Notes: a model not told the origin generated them from the sequence alone. Shown: positions 17,737 through 26,743, counted from the stretch's first letter. The stretch is DNA of 64,000 nucleotides from Pseudomonas mendocina (GCF_003008615.1 NZ_CP027657.1:4402001-4466000); one strand, 5' to 3'. Translations and numbers: made by a program.

Positions 17737-17752
17737 CGGCATGCATTTTGCT
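17737..17752 (+). promoter_or_regulatory. Possible sigma-54 promoter of the glycan island
   Basis: CGGCAT-GCATT-TTGCT keeps the GG-N10-GC spacing and differs from the consensus at two positions. It lies 70 bases before rfbF. It would tie island expression to the flagellar cascade. Confidence 0.45.
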
Positions 17753-17820
17753 CGATCAGTTTGTACGAGTGGGATAAGGTCAATGAATTGTCGGTCAGTA
17801 CGGACGACCTGGGCGAATTT

Positions 17821-18591
17821 ATGAAAACAGTCATTCTGGCCGGCGGATTGGGCACGCGTATCAGCGAAGAGTCCCACCTGCGGCCCAAGCCGATGATCGA
17901 GATAGGCGGCAAGCCGATCATCTGGCACATCATGAAGATCTACTCCCATCACGGCATCAACGACTTCGTGATCTGCCTGGGCTACAAGGGCTATGTGATC
18001 AAGGAGTATTTCGCCAACTACTTTCTGCACATGTCGGACGTGACCTTCGACATGGCGGAAAACCAGATGCACATTCACAACCGCCATGCCGAACCGTGGC
18101 GCGTGACCCTGGTCGACACGGGGGAGAGCACTGCCACGGGCGGCCGCCTCAAGCGCGTACGTGATTACCTGGGCGACGAGACTTTCTGCCTGACCTACGG
18201 CGACGGCGTCGCTGACATCGACATCCCGCAATTGATCGATTTCCATCGCAGCCACGGCAAGCTGGCAACGGTGACGGCCGTGCAGCCGCCCGGCCGCTAC
18301 GGTGCGCTGGACGTACAGGGGCAGCAGGTGCAGGGATTCCAGGAAAAACCCCAAGGCGACGGTGGCTGGATCAACGGCGGCTTCTTCGTGCTTGAACCGG
18401 GGGTACTCGATTACATCGAGGGTGACGGCACCACCTGGGAATACGAGCCGATGCGCCAACTGTCCGAACAGGGACAACTGATGAGTCACCTGCACCGTGG
18501 CTTCTGGCAACCGATGGACACCTTGCGCGACCGGGTGCTGCTCGAAGAACGCTGGAAGAGCGGCCAGGCGGAGTGGCGTGTATGGCCGTGA
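17821..18591 (+). CDS. rfbF: Glucose-1-phosphate cytidylyltransferase RfbF
   Basis: The 256-residue protein has the nucleotidyltransferase signature [12 protein letters not shown] at the N-terminus, then [13 protein letters not shown]. Later family motifs are [10 protein letters not shown] and W-I-N-G-G-F-F-V. It makes CDP-glucose from CTP and glucose 1-phosphate, the entry step to CDP-3,6-dideoxyhexoses. ATG 17821 is the family start; in-frame codons back to 17734 are not needed. First gene of the accessory island, it overlaps rfbG by 10 bp. This enzyme normally belongs to O-antigen loci, so its place inside a flagellar locus is notable. Confidence 0.95.
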   Translation: MKTVILAGGLGTRISEESHLRPKPMIEIGGKPIIWHIMKIYSHHGINDFVICLGYKGYVIKEYFANYFLHMSDVTFDMAENQMHIHNRHAEPWRVTLVDTGESTATGGRLKRVRDYLGDETFCLTYGDGVADIDIPQLIDFHRSHGKLATVTAVQPPGRYGALDVQGQQVQGFQEKPQGDGGWINGGFFVLEPGVLDYIEGDGTTWEYEPMRQLSEQGQLMSHLHRGFWQPMDTLRDRVLLEERWKSGQAEWRVWP

Positions 18592-19649
18592 GTGCGGCGT
18601 TCTGGGCCGGTCGCCGAGTCCTGTTGACCGGGCATACCGGTTTCAAGGGCGGCTGGCTGGCGCTGTGGCTGCAGGAGCTGGGCGCCGAGGTCTGCGGTTA
18701 TGCCTTGCCGGCGCCTGCTGAGCCGTCGCTCTGGCAGGTCGCCCACCTGGCAGAGCGTGTACCTGGCACCCTGGCCGATATCCGAGACGCTCAGCGCGTT
18801 GCCGAGGCCGTTGCAGCTTTTCGCCCGGAAGTCGTCCTACACCTGGCGGCTCAGCCACTGGTGCGTGAGTCCTACCGTGCACCGGCTGATACCTATGCCA
18901 CCAACGTCATGGGCACGGCCAATTTGCTGGAAGCGCTACGCCGCTGCGACAGCGTACGTGCGGTGTTGGTGGTGACCAGCGACAAGTGCTACGAAAACCG
19001 TGAATGGCTCTGGCCGTACCGCGAAAGTGATGGCCTTGGCGGGCATGATCCTTACAGCAGCAGCAAGGCCTGTGTGGAGTTGCTGTGCGCGTCCTGGCGC
19101 GAGTCTTTCCTGCGTGAATCCGGCATTGCCCTGGCCACGGCCCGGGCCGGTAATGTGATCGGCGGCGGCGACTGGTCTAGCGACCGACTGCTGCCCGACA
19201 TTCTGCGTGCCTGGCAGGCAGGTCAGTCACTGACGCTGCGTTACCCAAAGGCCGTGCGCCCCTGGCAGCACGTACTCGAACCTCTGCACGGCTATCTGCG
19301 TCTTGCGCAGGCACTGGTTGAGCAGGGTGAAGCCGTGGCGTCGGCGTGGAACTTCGGCCCCGATAACGAGGGGCTGGTCAGCGTCGGCGAACTGGTTGAA
19401 CGACTGGCACAGCGCTGGCCAGGCCAGGCGCCCTGGACGGTCGAGGCGAACGGACAACCTCACGAGGCCGGTTTGCTCGCGCTGGATTCCAGCCAGGCAC
19501 GGGCTCGCCTGGGCTGGCGACCACGCTGGACGTTGCAGTTGGCCATCGAACGAACCCTCGACTGGCACCAGGCCTGGCAGGCCGGCGAGGACATGCAGAC
19601 ATTCAGCCGCGCGCAGATAGCGGCCTATCAAGGCGAAACCCATGAGTGA
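18582..19649 (+). CDS. rfbG: CDP-glucose 4,6-dehydratase RfbG
   Basis: The 355-residue extended SDR protein has the NAD-binding [11 protein letters not shown] near the N-terminus, S-D-K-C-Y-E-N, and the catalytic Y-S-S-S-K. The family's [11 protein letters not shown] follows. It converts CDP-glucose to CDP-4-keto-6-deoxyglucose, the product that RfbH uses. ATG 18582 has GGCGGAG about 8 bases upstream; a GTG at 18573 is an alternative. Translational coupling with rfbF and rfbH is indicated by overlaps on both sides. Confidence 0.95.
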   Translation: MAVSAAFWAGRRVLLTGHTGFKGGWLALWLQELGAEVCGYALPAPAEPSLWQVAHLAERVPGTLADIRDAQRVAEAVAAFRPEVVLHLAAQPLVRESYRAPADTYATNVMGTANLLEALRRCDSVRAVLVVTSDKCYENREWLWPYRESDGLGGHDPYSSSKACVELLCASWRESFLRESGIALATARAGNVIGGGDWSSDRLLPDILRAWQAGQSLTLRYPKAVRPWQHVLEPLHGYLRLAQALVEQGEAVASAWNFGPDNEGLVSVGELVERLAQRWPGQAPWTVEANGQPHEAGLLALDSSQARARLGWRPRWTLQLAIERTLDWHQAWQAGEDMQTFSRAQIAAYQGETHE

Positions 19650-20964
19650 ACAGACGGCGCAAGCGCTGCGTCGGCAGATTGCCGAGCTGGTGGAGCGTTA
19701 TGCCGCGCTGCAACTGGCACCTGCCGCCTTCGAGGCTGGCCGTGATGCCGTGCCGCCCTCAGGCAAGGTGATCGGAGCCGGTGAGCTACAGAACATGACC
19801 GAGGCGGTGCTTGACGGCTGGTTGACCACCGGCCGCTTCAACCAGGCCTTCGAGAAGCGCCTGGCGCGCTATCTGGGGCGCCGCTGCGTGCTGACCACCA
19901 ACTCCGGCTCCTCGGCCAATTTGCTGGCCTTTTCTGCCTTGACCTCCCCGCGTCTGGGCGACCGGGCGATTCGCAAGGGCGATGAAGTGATCGGCGTTGC
20001 CGCCGGTTTTCCGACCACCGTCAACCCCATCCTGCAGTTCGGTGCGGTGCCGGTGTTCGTCGATATCGAACTGGGCACCTACAACATCGATCCGGCTTTG
20101 ATCGAAGCTGCCATCGGGCCACGTACCAAGGCCATCATGCTCGCCCACACGCTGGGCAACCCATTCAACCTCAAGGTCATTCGTGAGCTCTGTGATCGCT
20201 ACGGCCTGTGGTTGATCGAGGATTGCTGCGACGCCCTCGGCTCGACCTACGAAGGCCGCCAGGTGGGCAGTTTCGGCGATCTCGGTACGCTGAGCTTCTA
20301 CCCCGCGCACCACATCACCATGGGCGAGGGCGGGGCGGTGTTCACTGACTCGCCGCTGCTCAAACGTATCGTCGAGTCGTTCCGCGACTGGGGCCGTGAT
20401 TGCTATTGCGCACCCGGCGAGGACAATACCTGTGGCAAGCGCTTCTGCTGGCAACTGGGTGACCTGCCGGAAGGGTACGACCACAAGTACACCTACTCGC
20501 ACCTGGGCTACAACCTCAAGATCACCGACATGCAGGCCGCCTGCGCCCTGGCGCAGATGGATCGTCTCGATGACTTCATCGCCGCGCGTAAGCGCAATTT
20601 TGCCTGGCTCAGCGAGCGCCTGGCCGGCTGTGCCGAGCAGTTGATTCTACCGCAGGCGACGCCTGGCAGTGATCCGTCTTGGTTCGGCTTCCCACTGACC
20701 CTGCGTGATGGTTGCGGCATCGAACGGGTTGGACTGCTGCGTTATCTGGACGAGCAACGCGTGGGTACGCGCCTGCTGTTCGCTGGCAACCTGACGCGCC
20801 AGCCGTACATGCAGGGTCAGGAGTACCGCGTTTGCGGTGAGCTGACAATGACCGACAAAGCGATGCGTGACACCTTCTGGATTGGCTTGTGGCCGGGGCT
20901 GTCCGAGGATCATCTGGAACATGCGGCGCGCAGCCTGGAAGCTTATGTGCGGAGGCTGCGCTGA
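19642..20964 (+). CDS. rfbH: CDP-4-keto-6-deoxyglucose 3-dehydratase (E1/RfbH type)
   Basis: The 440-residue DegT/DnrJ-fold protein is of the special iron-sulphur E1 kind. The usual PLP-binding lysine is replaced by histidine (H223 in S-F-Y-P-A-H-H-I-T-M-G-E-G-G). The four cluster cysteines keep the known C-X57-C-X1-C-X7-C spacing: C196, C254, C256 and C264. With PMP it removes the C3 hydroxyl of CDP-4-keto-6-deoxyglucose. A partner reductase (E3: RfbI, AscD or DdhD type) normally supplies electrons; none is in this window. The product would be CDP-4-keto-3,6-dideoxyglucose, a possible acceptor for the ThDP enzyme at 24.9 kb. Confidence 0.93.
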   Translation: MSEQTAQALRRQIAELVERYAALQLAPAAFEAGRDAVPPSGKVIGAGELQNMTEAVLDGWLTTGRFNQAFEKRLARYLGRRCVLTTNSGSSANLLAFSALTSPRLGDRAIRKGDEVIGVAAGFPTTVNPILQFGAVPVFVDIELGTYNIDPALIEAAIGPRTKAIMLAHTLGNPFNLKVIRELCDRYGLWLIEDCCDALGSTYEGRQVGSFGDLGTLSFYPAHHITMGEGGAVFTDSPLLKRIVESFRDWGRDCYCAPGEDNTCGKRFCWQLGDLPEGYDHKYTYSHLGYNLKITDMQAACALAQMDRLDDFIAARKRNFAWLSERLAGCAEQLILPQATPGSDPSWFGFPLTLRDGCGIERVGLLRYLDEQRVGTRLLFAGNLTRQPYMQGQEYRVCGELTMTDKAMRDTFWIGLWPGLSEDHLEHAARSLEAYVRRLR

Positions 20965-21656
20965 TGCGCGCCTACGTGCTCTGCGGTGGCTTCGGCACGC
21001 GCCTGCGTAGCGTGACGGATACGCAGAAGGCGCTGGTGCCGGTGCATGGCGAGCCTTTTCTGGCCCGCGTGCTGCGTCAATTGGCGAGGGCAGGCATCAG
21101 TGAGGCCGTACTTTGCGCGTACTACCGCGCCGAGCAGGTCGCTGAACAACTGGCGGCTCTGGCGCAGGATGCCGGACTGCAACTTATGCTGGTGGTCGAA
21201 CACAGCCCGATGGGCACGGGCGGTGCCCTGCTCAATGCGCTGCGTGAGCAACCGCCACAGGGGCGGTATCTGGTGCTCAACGCCGACACCTTCCTCGATG
21301 CCGATGGATACGGACTGATGGGGCAGGGGCAGGGCAATGCACTGCTGGGTGTACGGGTGGATGACCGTAGCCGCTACGGTAGTCTCGAAGTCGACGTCAG
21401 TGGTCGGTTGCAGGCTCTGCTGGAGAAAGGGTGTGAGGGGGCGGGTTTGATCAACGCGGGCGTCTACGCTTTTACCTGCGAAACCTTCGCGAGCGCCGAT
21501 GTGCGTGCGTGCTCGATGGAGCAGGAGCTACTGCCCGAGTTGCTGGCGCGCGAAGCCGTGAACGTCATCGAGTATAGCGGTCGATTCATCGATATCGGCA
21601 CGCCGGAGTCGCTTGACCGATATGCCAATGATTTTCGGATGGAACCTCGATCATGA
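20964..21656 (+). CDS. Sugar-1-phosphate nucleotidyltransferase, HddC-like
   Basis: The 230-residue protein has an N-terminal L-C-G-G-F-G-T-R-L-R-S-V-T-D-T-Q-K-A-L-V-P-V-H-G-E-P-F. The metal-binding region is L-V-L-N-A-D-T-F-L-D, with a late G-L-I-N-A-G-V-Y. This is the family of D-glycero-D-manno-heptose 1-phosphate guanylyltransferase and related enzymes that join a nucleotide to a sugar 1-phosphate. The start ATG overlaps the rfbH stop by one base; the end overlaps the next gene, a CBS-sugar kinase, by 4 bp. Kinase and nucleotidyltransferase together suggest two-step activation of one sugar. The nucleotide and sugar are not certain: GDP-heptose is the family precedent, but gmhA and gmhB are absent here. 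Confidence 0.8.
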   Translation: MRAYVLCGGFGTRLRSVTDTQKALVPVHGEPFLARVLRQLARAGISEAVLCAYYRAEQVAEQLAALAQDAGLQLMLVVEHSPMGTGGALLNALREQPPQGRYLVLNADTFLDADGYGLMGQGQGNALLGVRVDDRSRYGSLEVDVSGRLQALLEKGCEGAGLINAGVYAFTCETFASADVRACSMEQELLPELLAREAVNVIEYSGRFIDIGTPESLDRYANDFRMEPRS

Positions 21657-23017
21657 GTCTGCTCGTGCAAACCCTCAGTATCCGTGAACAGCAGAGCATC
21701 CTCGACGCTGTCGAATGCATCGAGGCCGGCGCCCTGCAGATCGTTTTCGTGGTGGACGAGCACATGCGTTTGCTGGGGGTGGTGACCAACGGTGACGTGC
21801 GTCGCCACTTGCTGCAGGGTGGCAAGACGGACGAGCCAGTGACCGCTTGCATGAATGAGGAGTTTCGTTCGGTGCGCATAGGCGCGCCGCGTGAGGATCT
21901 GCTCAAGGCGTTTGATCTGGGCTGCATCGCTCTACCAGGCCTGGATGAACAGGGCCGTCTGGTGGAGGTGTACACCCGGCAGATGGCTGCCAGCGTCGAG
22001 GTGCCCGTACTGGCCCGTGCCCGTGCGCCCGTGCGCATGAGTTTCTGCGGCGGCGGTGCGGATCTCACCTATTTCTTCATCGATCACTCGGCAGCCGTGC
22101 TCAGTTGCACTGTGGGCCTGTATGCCCATGCCACTCTGATCCCGCGTGACGATAGCCGCATCAGCATCTTCGCAGAAGACCTCGGGCGCGAGGAGCATTA
22201 CAGCTCCCTGGCCGAGTTGCTGGCCGCGCCGGAGAAGAGCCTGCTGGCCACCATCGTTGCGGTGATCAAGCCCAAGTACGGCTTCGACCTTTACCTGCGG
22301 TCGGACTTTCCCGTGGGCTCTGGCCTGGGCGGCTCGTCGGCGGCCACCACCGCAACCATCGCGGTGTTCAACGAGCTGCGCCAGGATCGTTGGAACACCT
22401 ACGAGATCGCCGAACTGGCGTTCCAGGCCGAGCGCCTGTGCTTCGGTATCGCTGGTGGTTGGCAGGATCAGTACGCCTCGGCTTTCGGCGGTTTCAACCT
22501 GATCGAGTTCGAGAACCAGCGCAATCTTGTCCATCCCATTCGCCTGGAAGACTCGATCCGAAATGAGCTGGAGTCCTGCCTGGTCTTGTGCGACACCGGC
22601 ATCTCGCATGACTCCGGGCGCCTGCACGAACTGCAGCGCGAGGAGATCGAGGCCGAGCTGTCGCAAACCGAGCTGCTCAGTGCCAGTGTCACCCTGTGTC
22701 GGCGCATGCACCACTTTCTTATCCGGGGTGAGCTCAAGGCGTTCGGCACTTGCCTGGACGAAGCCTGGCAGTTGAAGAAGCGTTTTTCCTCGGCCATCAG
22801 CGATGGTCGGCTCGATGACATCTATGCAGCCGCAATGGCTGCCGGGGCCTGCGGCGGCAAGCTGCTGGGCGCCGGCGGCGGCGGTTTTTTCCTGTTTTAC
22901 GTCCAGCCCCAGCATCGTCAGCGCGTGGTTAACGCCGTCGGCGCGCTGGGCTGTCAGACCCAGAACTTCCGCTTCGAATCGAGCGGCGTGACCTCATGGC
23001 GAACGAAAATTCAATGA
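21653..23017 (+). CDS. CBS-domain / GHMP sugar kinase fusion (HddA-like)
   Basis: The 454-residue protein is in two parts. Residues about 5-118 are a CBS-domain pair (V-F-V-V-D-E-x-x-R-L-L-G-V-V-T-N-G-D-V-R-R). Residues about 125-454 are a GHMP kinase close to D-glycero-D-manno-heptose 7-phosphate kinase. It has R-A-P-V-R-M-S-F-C-G-G-G-A-D-L, the ATP loop P-V-G-S-G-L-G-G-S-S-A, and the C-terminal K-L-L-G-A-G-G-G-G-F-F-L-F. The kinase would phosphorylate the anomeric position of a sugar. CBS pairs bind adenosine nucleotides and regulate. CBS pairs are known in front of PtmE-type guanylyltransferases in legionaminate clusters; here the pair precedes the kinase and the nucleotidyltransferase is the preceding gene. 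The substrate is unknown. Confidence 0.8.
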   Translation: MSLLVQTLSIREQQSILDAVECIEAGALQIVFVVDEHMRLLGVVTNGDVRRHLLQGGKTDEPVTACMNEEFRSVRIGAPREDLLKAFDLGCIALPGLDEQGRLVEVYTRQMAASVEVPVLARARAPVRMSFCGGGADLTYFFIDHSAAVLSCTVGLYAHATLIPRDDSRISIFAEDLGREEHYSSLAELLAAPEKSLLATIVAVIKPKYGFDLYLRSDFPVGSGLGGSSAATTATIAVFNELRQDRWNTYEIAELAFQAERLCFGIAGGWQDQYASAFGGFNLIEFENQRNLVHPIRLEDSIRNELESCLVLCDTGISHDSGRLHELQREEIEAELSQTELLSASVTLCRRMHHFLIRGELKAFGTCLDEAWQLKKRFSSAISDGRLDDIYAAAMAAGACGGKLLGAGGGGFFLFYVQPQHRQRVVNAVGALGCQTQNFRFESSGVTSWRTKIQ

Positions 23018-24912
23018 CCTCATTTCACATCGACGGCTTCCCGGTTGGCGGCGAGCGCGTCTACGTCATTGCCGAAGTCGGCAACAATCACAACGGCTCG
23101 CTGGAACTGGCGCGACAACTCGTCGATGCAGCCATCGAAGCCGGCGCCGATTGCGTCAAGTTTCAACTGCGTAACCGAGAGGCACTCTACCGGAGCAAGG
23201 CTGATGGCTCTCGTGCCGAAGACCTGGGCGTGGAATACATTCAGGACTTGCTGGACAAGGTGGAACTCAGCCTCGACGAACACCGCGAGGTGCGCGCCTA
23301 TTGCGCGCAGAAGGGCATCACCTACCTGTGTACGCCCTGGGACGAACCCAGTGTCGATGCGCTGGTCAGCTTCGACGTGGCGGCGCTTAAGATCGCCTCG
23401 GCGGATCTGTGCAACCCCTACCTGATCGCCAAGGCCGCGAGCTTGGGCAAGCCGCTGATCCTGTCCAGCGGCATGTCCTTCGAGCATGAGATCGTGCGTG
23501 CCATCGAACAGCTCAAGGCACTCGGCACGCCGTTCGCCCTGCTGCATTGCAACAGCGCCTACCCGGCCCCCGAGGCCGATATCCAGCTCGGTTATCTGCG
23601 TCGCCTGCAGGAGCTGCACGGCCTGATCGGCTATTCCGGCCATGAGCGTGGCGTCGCCATTACCCTGGGCGCAGTGGCGCTGGGTGCCAAGCTGGTGGAA
23701 CGGCACATCACCCTGGATCGGGGTATGGAGGGGCCGGATCATCTGGCCAGTCTGGAGCCGGGCGAGTTCCGTCAACTGGTCGACGGCATTCGTCAGTTGG
23801 AACTGGCATTGCCTTGGCAAGGCCCGGGTCGCCATGCCAGCCAGGGCGAGTTGCTAAACCGCGAGAACCTCGGCAAGAGCGTGATTGCCGCATGTGACAT
23901 CGCCCGTGGCACTGTAATGGACGCGTCGATGCTGCGTATCGCCAGCCCTGGCCAGGGCCTGCCGCCTTACCGTTTGCCGGAGCTGCTGGGCAAGCTGGCC
24001 GGTCGCGATATCGCCCAGGGCGATTTTCTCTTCGATAGTGACCTGAGCGAGCAGATCCAGGAGCAGCGTCATACGTTCGACCTGCCGATCCGCTGGGGTG
24101 TGCCGGTGCGCTATCACGACTTCCTCGACTACCGCCGGCGAATCAACCCGGATCTGTTCGAGTTCCACCTGTCCTACCGCGACCTTAGCCTCCAGCCGCG
24201 GCCGTTTCTCGCTGAGGTCGACTGTTCGCGCCTGGTGGTGCACGCGCCGGAGCTGTTCGAGAACAGCGAGCTGCTGGATCTGGCGTCGAATGATCCTGCC
24301 TATCGCCAACGCTCCATCGACAACCTGCAGCGCGTAGTGGATGCCACCTTGCAAATCGGCGAATTCTTCCCCAATGCTGATGCGCGGCTGATCGTCGCCA
24401 ATATCGGTGGCTTCTCCGCCGACGAGCCGCGCCCGCTGGCCATGCGCCCGGAACTTTATGAGCGCTTCCACGAAGCCTGCCGCCAGGTGGATTTCGCCGG
24501 CACCGAACTGATTCCGCAGAACATGGCGCCGTTCCCCTGGCACTTCGGCGGCCAGCGCCACCAGAACATCTTCATGATGCCCGAGGAGCTGGCCGCCCAG
24601 GCGCGTGATCATGGCTTGCGCCTGTGCCTGGATCTGTCGCACCTACAGATGACCTGCTTCCACTTCGGCCTCGATTTCCAACAGGCACTGGCGCTGCTGC
24701 TGCCGCATTCGGCGCACCTGCACGTGGCCGATGCCAAGGGCACCAATGGCGAAGGCGTGTTGATGGGCACCGGCGATATCGACTGGCGAGCCACCTGGGC
24801 GCAGATTCGTCAGCATCCGCAGGTCAGCTTTATCCCCGAGGTTTGGCAGGGGCACAAGGATCATGGTGCTGGCTTTTGGTCGGCGCTGCAATTTTTGACG
24901 CGGCTCGCTTAA
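23014..24912 (+). CDS. NeuB-type nonulosonate synthase fused to xylose-isomerase-like TIM barrel
   Basis: Residues about 1-275 are a NeuB-type TIM barrel (V-Y-V-I-A-E-V-G-N-N-H-N-G-S; C-V-K-F-Q; S-S-G-M-S; R-H-I-T-L-D-R-G-M-E-G-P-D-H). An SAF domain follows (about 280-345). Enzymes of this kind condense PEP with an N-acyl sugar to give a nonulosonic acid. Residues about 355-632 are a second barrel of the AP-endonuclease-2/xylose-isomerase superfamily, with V-V-H-A-P-E, C-L-D-L-S-H, H-L-H-V-A-D-A and G-T-G-D-I-D-W motifs. The strand where a metal-binding Glu is often found reads V-A-N. I use ATG 23014 (four-base overlap with the kinase); ATG 22996 is also possible. No CMP-sugar synthetase is nearby. 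The substrate is unknown. Confidence 0.8.
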   Translation: MTSFHIDGFPVGGERVYVIAEVGNNHNGSLELARQLVDAAIEAGADCVKFQLRNREALYRSKADGSRAEDLGVEYIQDLLDKVELSLDEHREVRAYCAQKGITYLCTPWDEPSVDALVSFDVAALKIASADLCNPYLIAKAASLGKPLILSSGMSFEHEIVRAIEQLKALGTPFALLHCNSAYPAPEADIQLGYLRRLQELHGLIGYSGHERGVAITLGAVALGAKLVERHITLDRGMEGPDHLASLEPGEFRQLVDGIRQLELALPWQGPGRHASQGELLNRENLGKSVIAACDIARGTVMDASMLRIASPGQGLPPYRLPELLGKLAGRDIAQGDFLFDSDLSEQIQEQRHTFDLPIRWGVPVRYHDFLDYRRRINPDLFEFHLSYRDLSLQPRPFLAEVDCSRLVVHAPELFENSELLDLASNDPAYRQRSIDNLQRVVDATLQIGEFFPNADARLIVANIGGFSADEPRPLAMRPELYERFHEACRQVDFAGTELIPQNMAPFPWHFGGQRHQNIFMMPEELAAQARDHGLRLCLDLSHLQMTCFHFGLDFQQALALLLPHSAHLHVADAKGTNGEGVLMGTGDIDWRATWAQIRQHPQVSFIPEVWQGHKDHGAGFWSALQFLTRLA

Positions 24913-24937
24913 GCGCCGGTTTCGAGAGGTCTTCAAC

Positions 24938-26743
24938 ATGACTCAGACTATCCGTGTAGCGGATTACATCATGGAGCGCCTGGCGCGCTTGCAGGTGAAA
25001 CAGGTCTATTTCCTGCCGGGCGGTGGCGCCATGCACCTCAATGACGCGTTGGGACGCCACCCCGAACTGGAGCCAGTGTTGTGCCTGCATGAGCAGGCGG
25101 CCGCCATCGCTGCCGAAGCCGCCGGCAAGCTCACCGGTGGGCCCGCTGCCTGTATGACCACCTGTGGTCCGGGAGCGACCAATACCGTGACTGCGGTGCT
25201 CGGTGCCTGGCTGGATTCCACCCCCGTGTTCTTCGTCTCCGGCCAGGTCAAAAGTGCCGATCTCAAAGCCGGTACCGGCCTGCGCATGTTGGGTGTGCAA
25301 GAAGCCGATATCGTCTCTATCGTCCAGCCGATCACCAAGTGGGCTATCACCTTGACCGATCCGCAAGCGGTTGCGGAGGTCTTCGACCGGCTCGAACACG
25401 CTGCGCTCAGCGGGCGTCGTGGGCCGGTGTGGCTGGATGTGCCGTTGGACGTGCAGGCTGCGCAGGTCGATCCCGCCACTCTGCGTCGGGCAAAACCGCC
25501 AGTAACGATCGAACAACCGGATGTCAGCGCGGCTGTGGAGCAAACCGTGAGACTGCTGCGTGAGGCCAAGCGACCGGGGATCATTGCCGGTAGCGGCATC
25601 CGCATGGCCGGCGCTGTTGACGCATTCCACCAGATGATCGCGGCCGTGGGCGTGCCGATCATGCCAACCTGGCTGGCCATGGACATCATCGACGATGAGC
25701 ATCCGCTCTATGCTGGACGCCCTGGTTCGATTGCGCCGCGTTGGGCCAACTTCGCCCTGCAGAACTGCGATTTGCTGATCGTTCTCGGCTCGCGTCTGGA
25801 CATGGCACTGACGGCATACAATCACGCGCATTTTGCACCGTATGCGAAGAAGGTGGTGGTGGACATCGATCCGGCGGAAATCGCCAAGTTGCAGATGCCC
25901 ATCGAGGTATCGGTAGTCTCCGACGTCAAACCCTTTATCGAAGCGCTGGCGTTGCAGTCATCCCGTGGGCGCCTGCCGTCTTACGCCGACTGGTTGACGC
26001 GTATCGGCGAGTGGCGCAGACAGTACCCGCTTCTGCAGGAGGAGCACGCCGACGACAGCCAAGGTGTCAGCATGTACTACTTCACTGACCAGCTTTCCTC
26101 GCTGCTCAACGAGGGGGATGTGATCGCGCCGGGTAGTTCGGGATTCGCTTCCGAGTTGTTCTTGCTCAACCTACGGCTGAAGAAGGGCCAACGTTGCTTC
26201 CATAATCGCGGTACCGGTTCAATGGGGTTCGGGATTCCGTCGGCGATTGGTGCGTGCCTGGCATCCGGGCGTCGGCCGACCGTATGTGTCGAGGGTGACG
26301 GTGGTCTGCAGTTGAACGTTCAGGAGTTGGCGACGCTCGCTGCGCAGCGGCTGCCGGTCAAATGCTTCGTCATCAACAACCAGGGTTATGCTTCGATTCG
26401 TACTTCGCAAAACACCCACTTCAAGCTGCTGGTCGGGGCCGACTCCACGAGCGGTCTGCAGTTGCCGGATCTGGCGCAACTAGCCGGTGCCTATGGAGTG
26501 GGGTATGCGCGCGTCGATTCGCACGCCGATCTGCAGGCTCGTCTACAGGCGGTGCTGGACATTGAAGGGCCTGTGATCTGCGAGGTACTGGTGCAGGTCG
26601 AAGAACCGCGGGTGCCACGTGTCATGACCCGTATTGATGAAAACGGCAAGCCTGTAACCGGCGCTCTGGAGGACTTGTATCCCTTCCTTCCGCGTGAGGA
26701 GCTGGCAGAACAAATGGCGGTTTCCTTCGGGTGTGCTGAATGA
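24938..26743 (+). CDS. ThDP-dependent acetolactate synthase-like enzyme (YerE-like candidate)
   Basis: The 601-residue protein has the three-domain layout of the acetolactate synthase family. The N-terminal Pyr domain has the catalytic-type Glu in L-H-E-Q-A-A-A-I-A and the C-G-P-G-A-T-N motif. The central domain spans about 190-330. The C-terminal PP domain has the ThDP motif E-G-D-G-G-L-Q-L-N through F-V-I-N-N. In Yersinia, the family member YerE transfers an acetyl unit from pyruvate to CDP-4-keto-3,6-dideoxyglucose to form a two-carbon branch. As rfbFGH are in the same operon, a branching role is a good inference; plain acetolactate synthesis is unlikely here. GAGAGG precedes the ATG. Confidence 0.78.
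   Translation: MTQTIRVADYIMERLARLQVKQVYFLPGGGAMHLNDALGRHPELEPVLCLHEQAAAIAAEAAGKLTGGPAACMTTCGPGATNTVTAVLGAWLDSTPVFFVSGQVKSADLKAGTGLRMLGVQEADIVSIVQPITKWAITLTDPQAVAEVFDRLEHAALSGRRGPVWLDVPLDVQAAQVDPATLRRAKPPVTIEQPDVSAAVEQTVRLLREAKRPGIIAGSGIRMAGAVDAFHQMIAAVGVPIMPTWLAMDIIDDEHPLYAGRPGSIAPRWANFALQNCDLLIVLGSRLDMALTAYNHAHFAPYAKKVVVDIDPAEIAKLQMPIEVSVVSDVKPFIEALALQSSRGRLPSYADWLTRIGEWRRQYPLLQEEHADDSQGVSMYYFTDQLSSLLNEGDVIAPGSSGFASELFLLNLRLKKGQRCFHNRGTGSMGFGIPSAIGACLASGRRPTVCVEGDGGLQLNVQELATLAAQRLPVKCFVINNQGYASIRTSQNTHFKLLVGADSTSGLQLPDLAQLAGAYGVGYARVDSHADLQARLQAVLDIEGPVICEVLVQVEEPRVPRVMTRIDENGKPVTGALEDLYPFLPREELAEQMAVSFGCAE

Noticed and set aside
20964..24912. A standard legionaminate or pseudaminate pathway
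   Set aside because: Only a NeuB-like synthase and distant relatives of activating enzymes are present; no PseB/PseC, LegB/LegC, PseF/LegF or NeuA-type gene is in the window.
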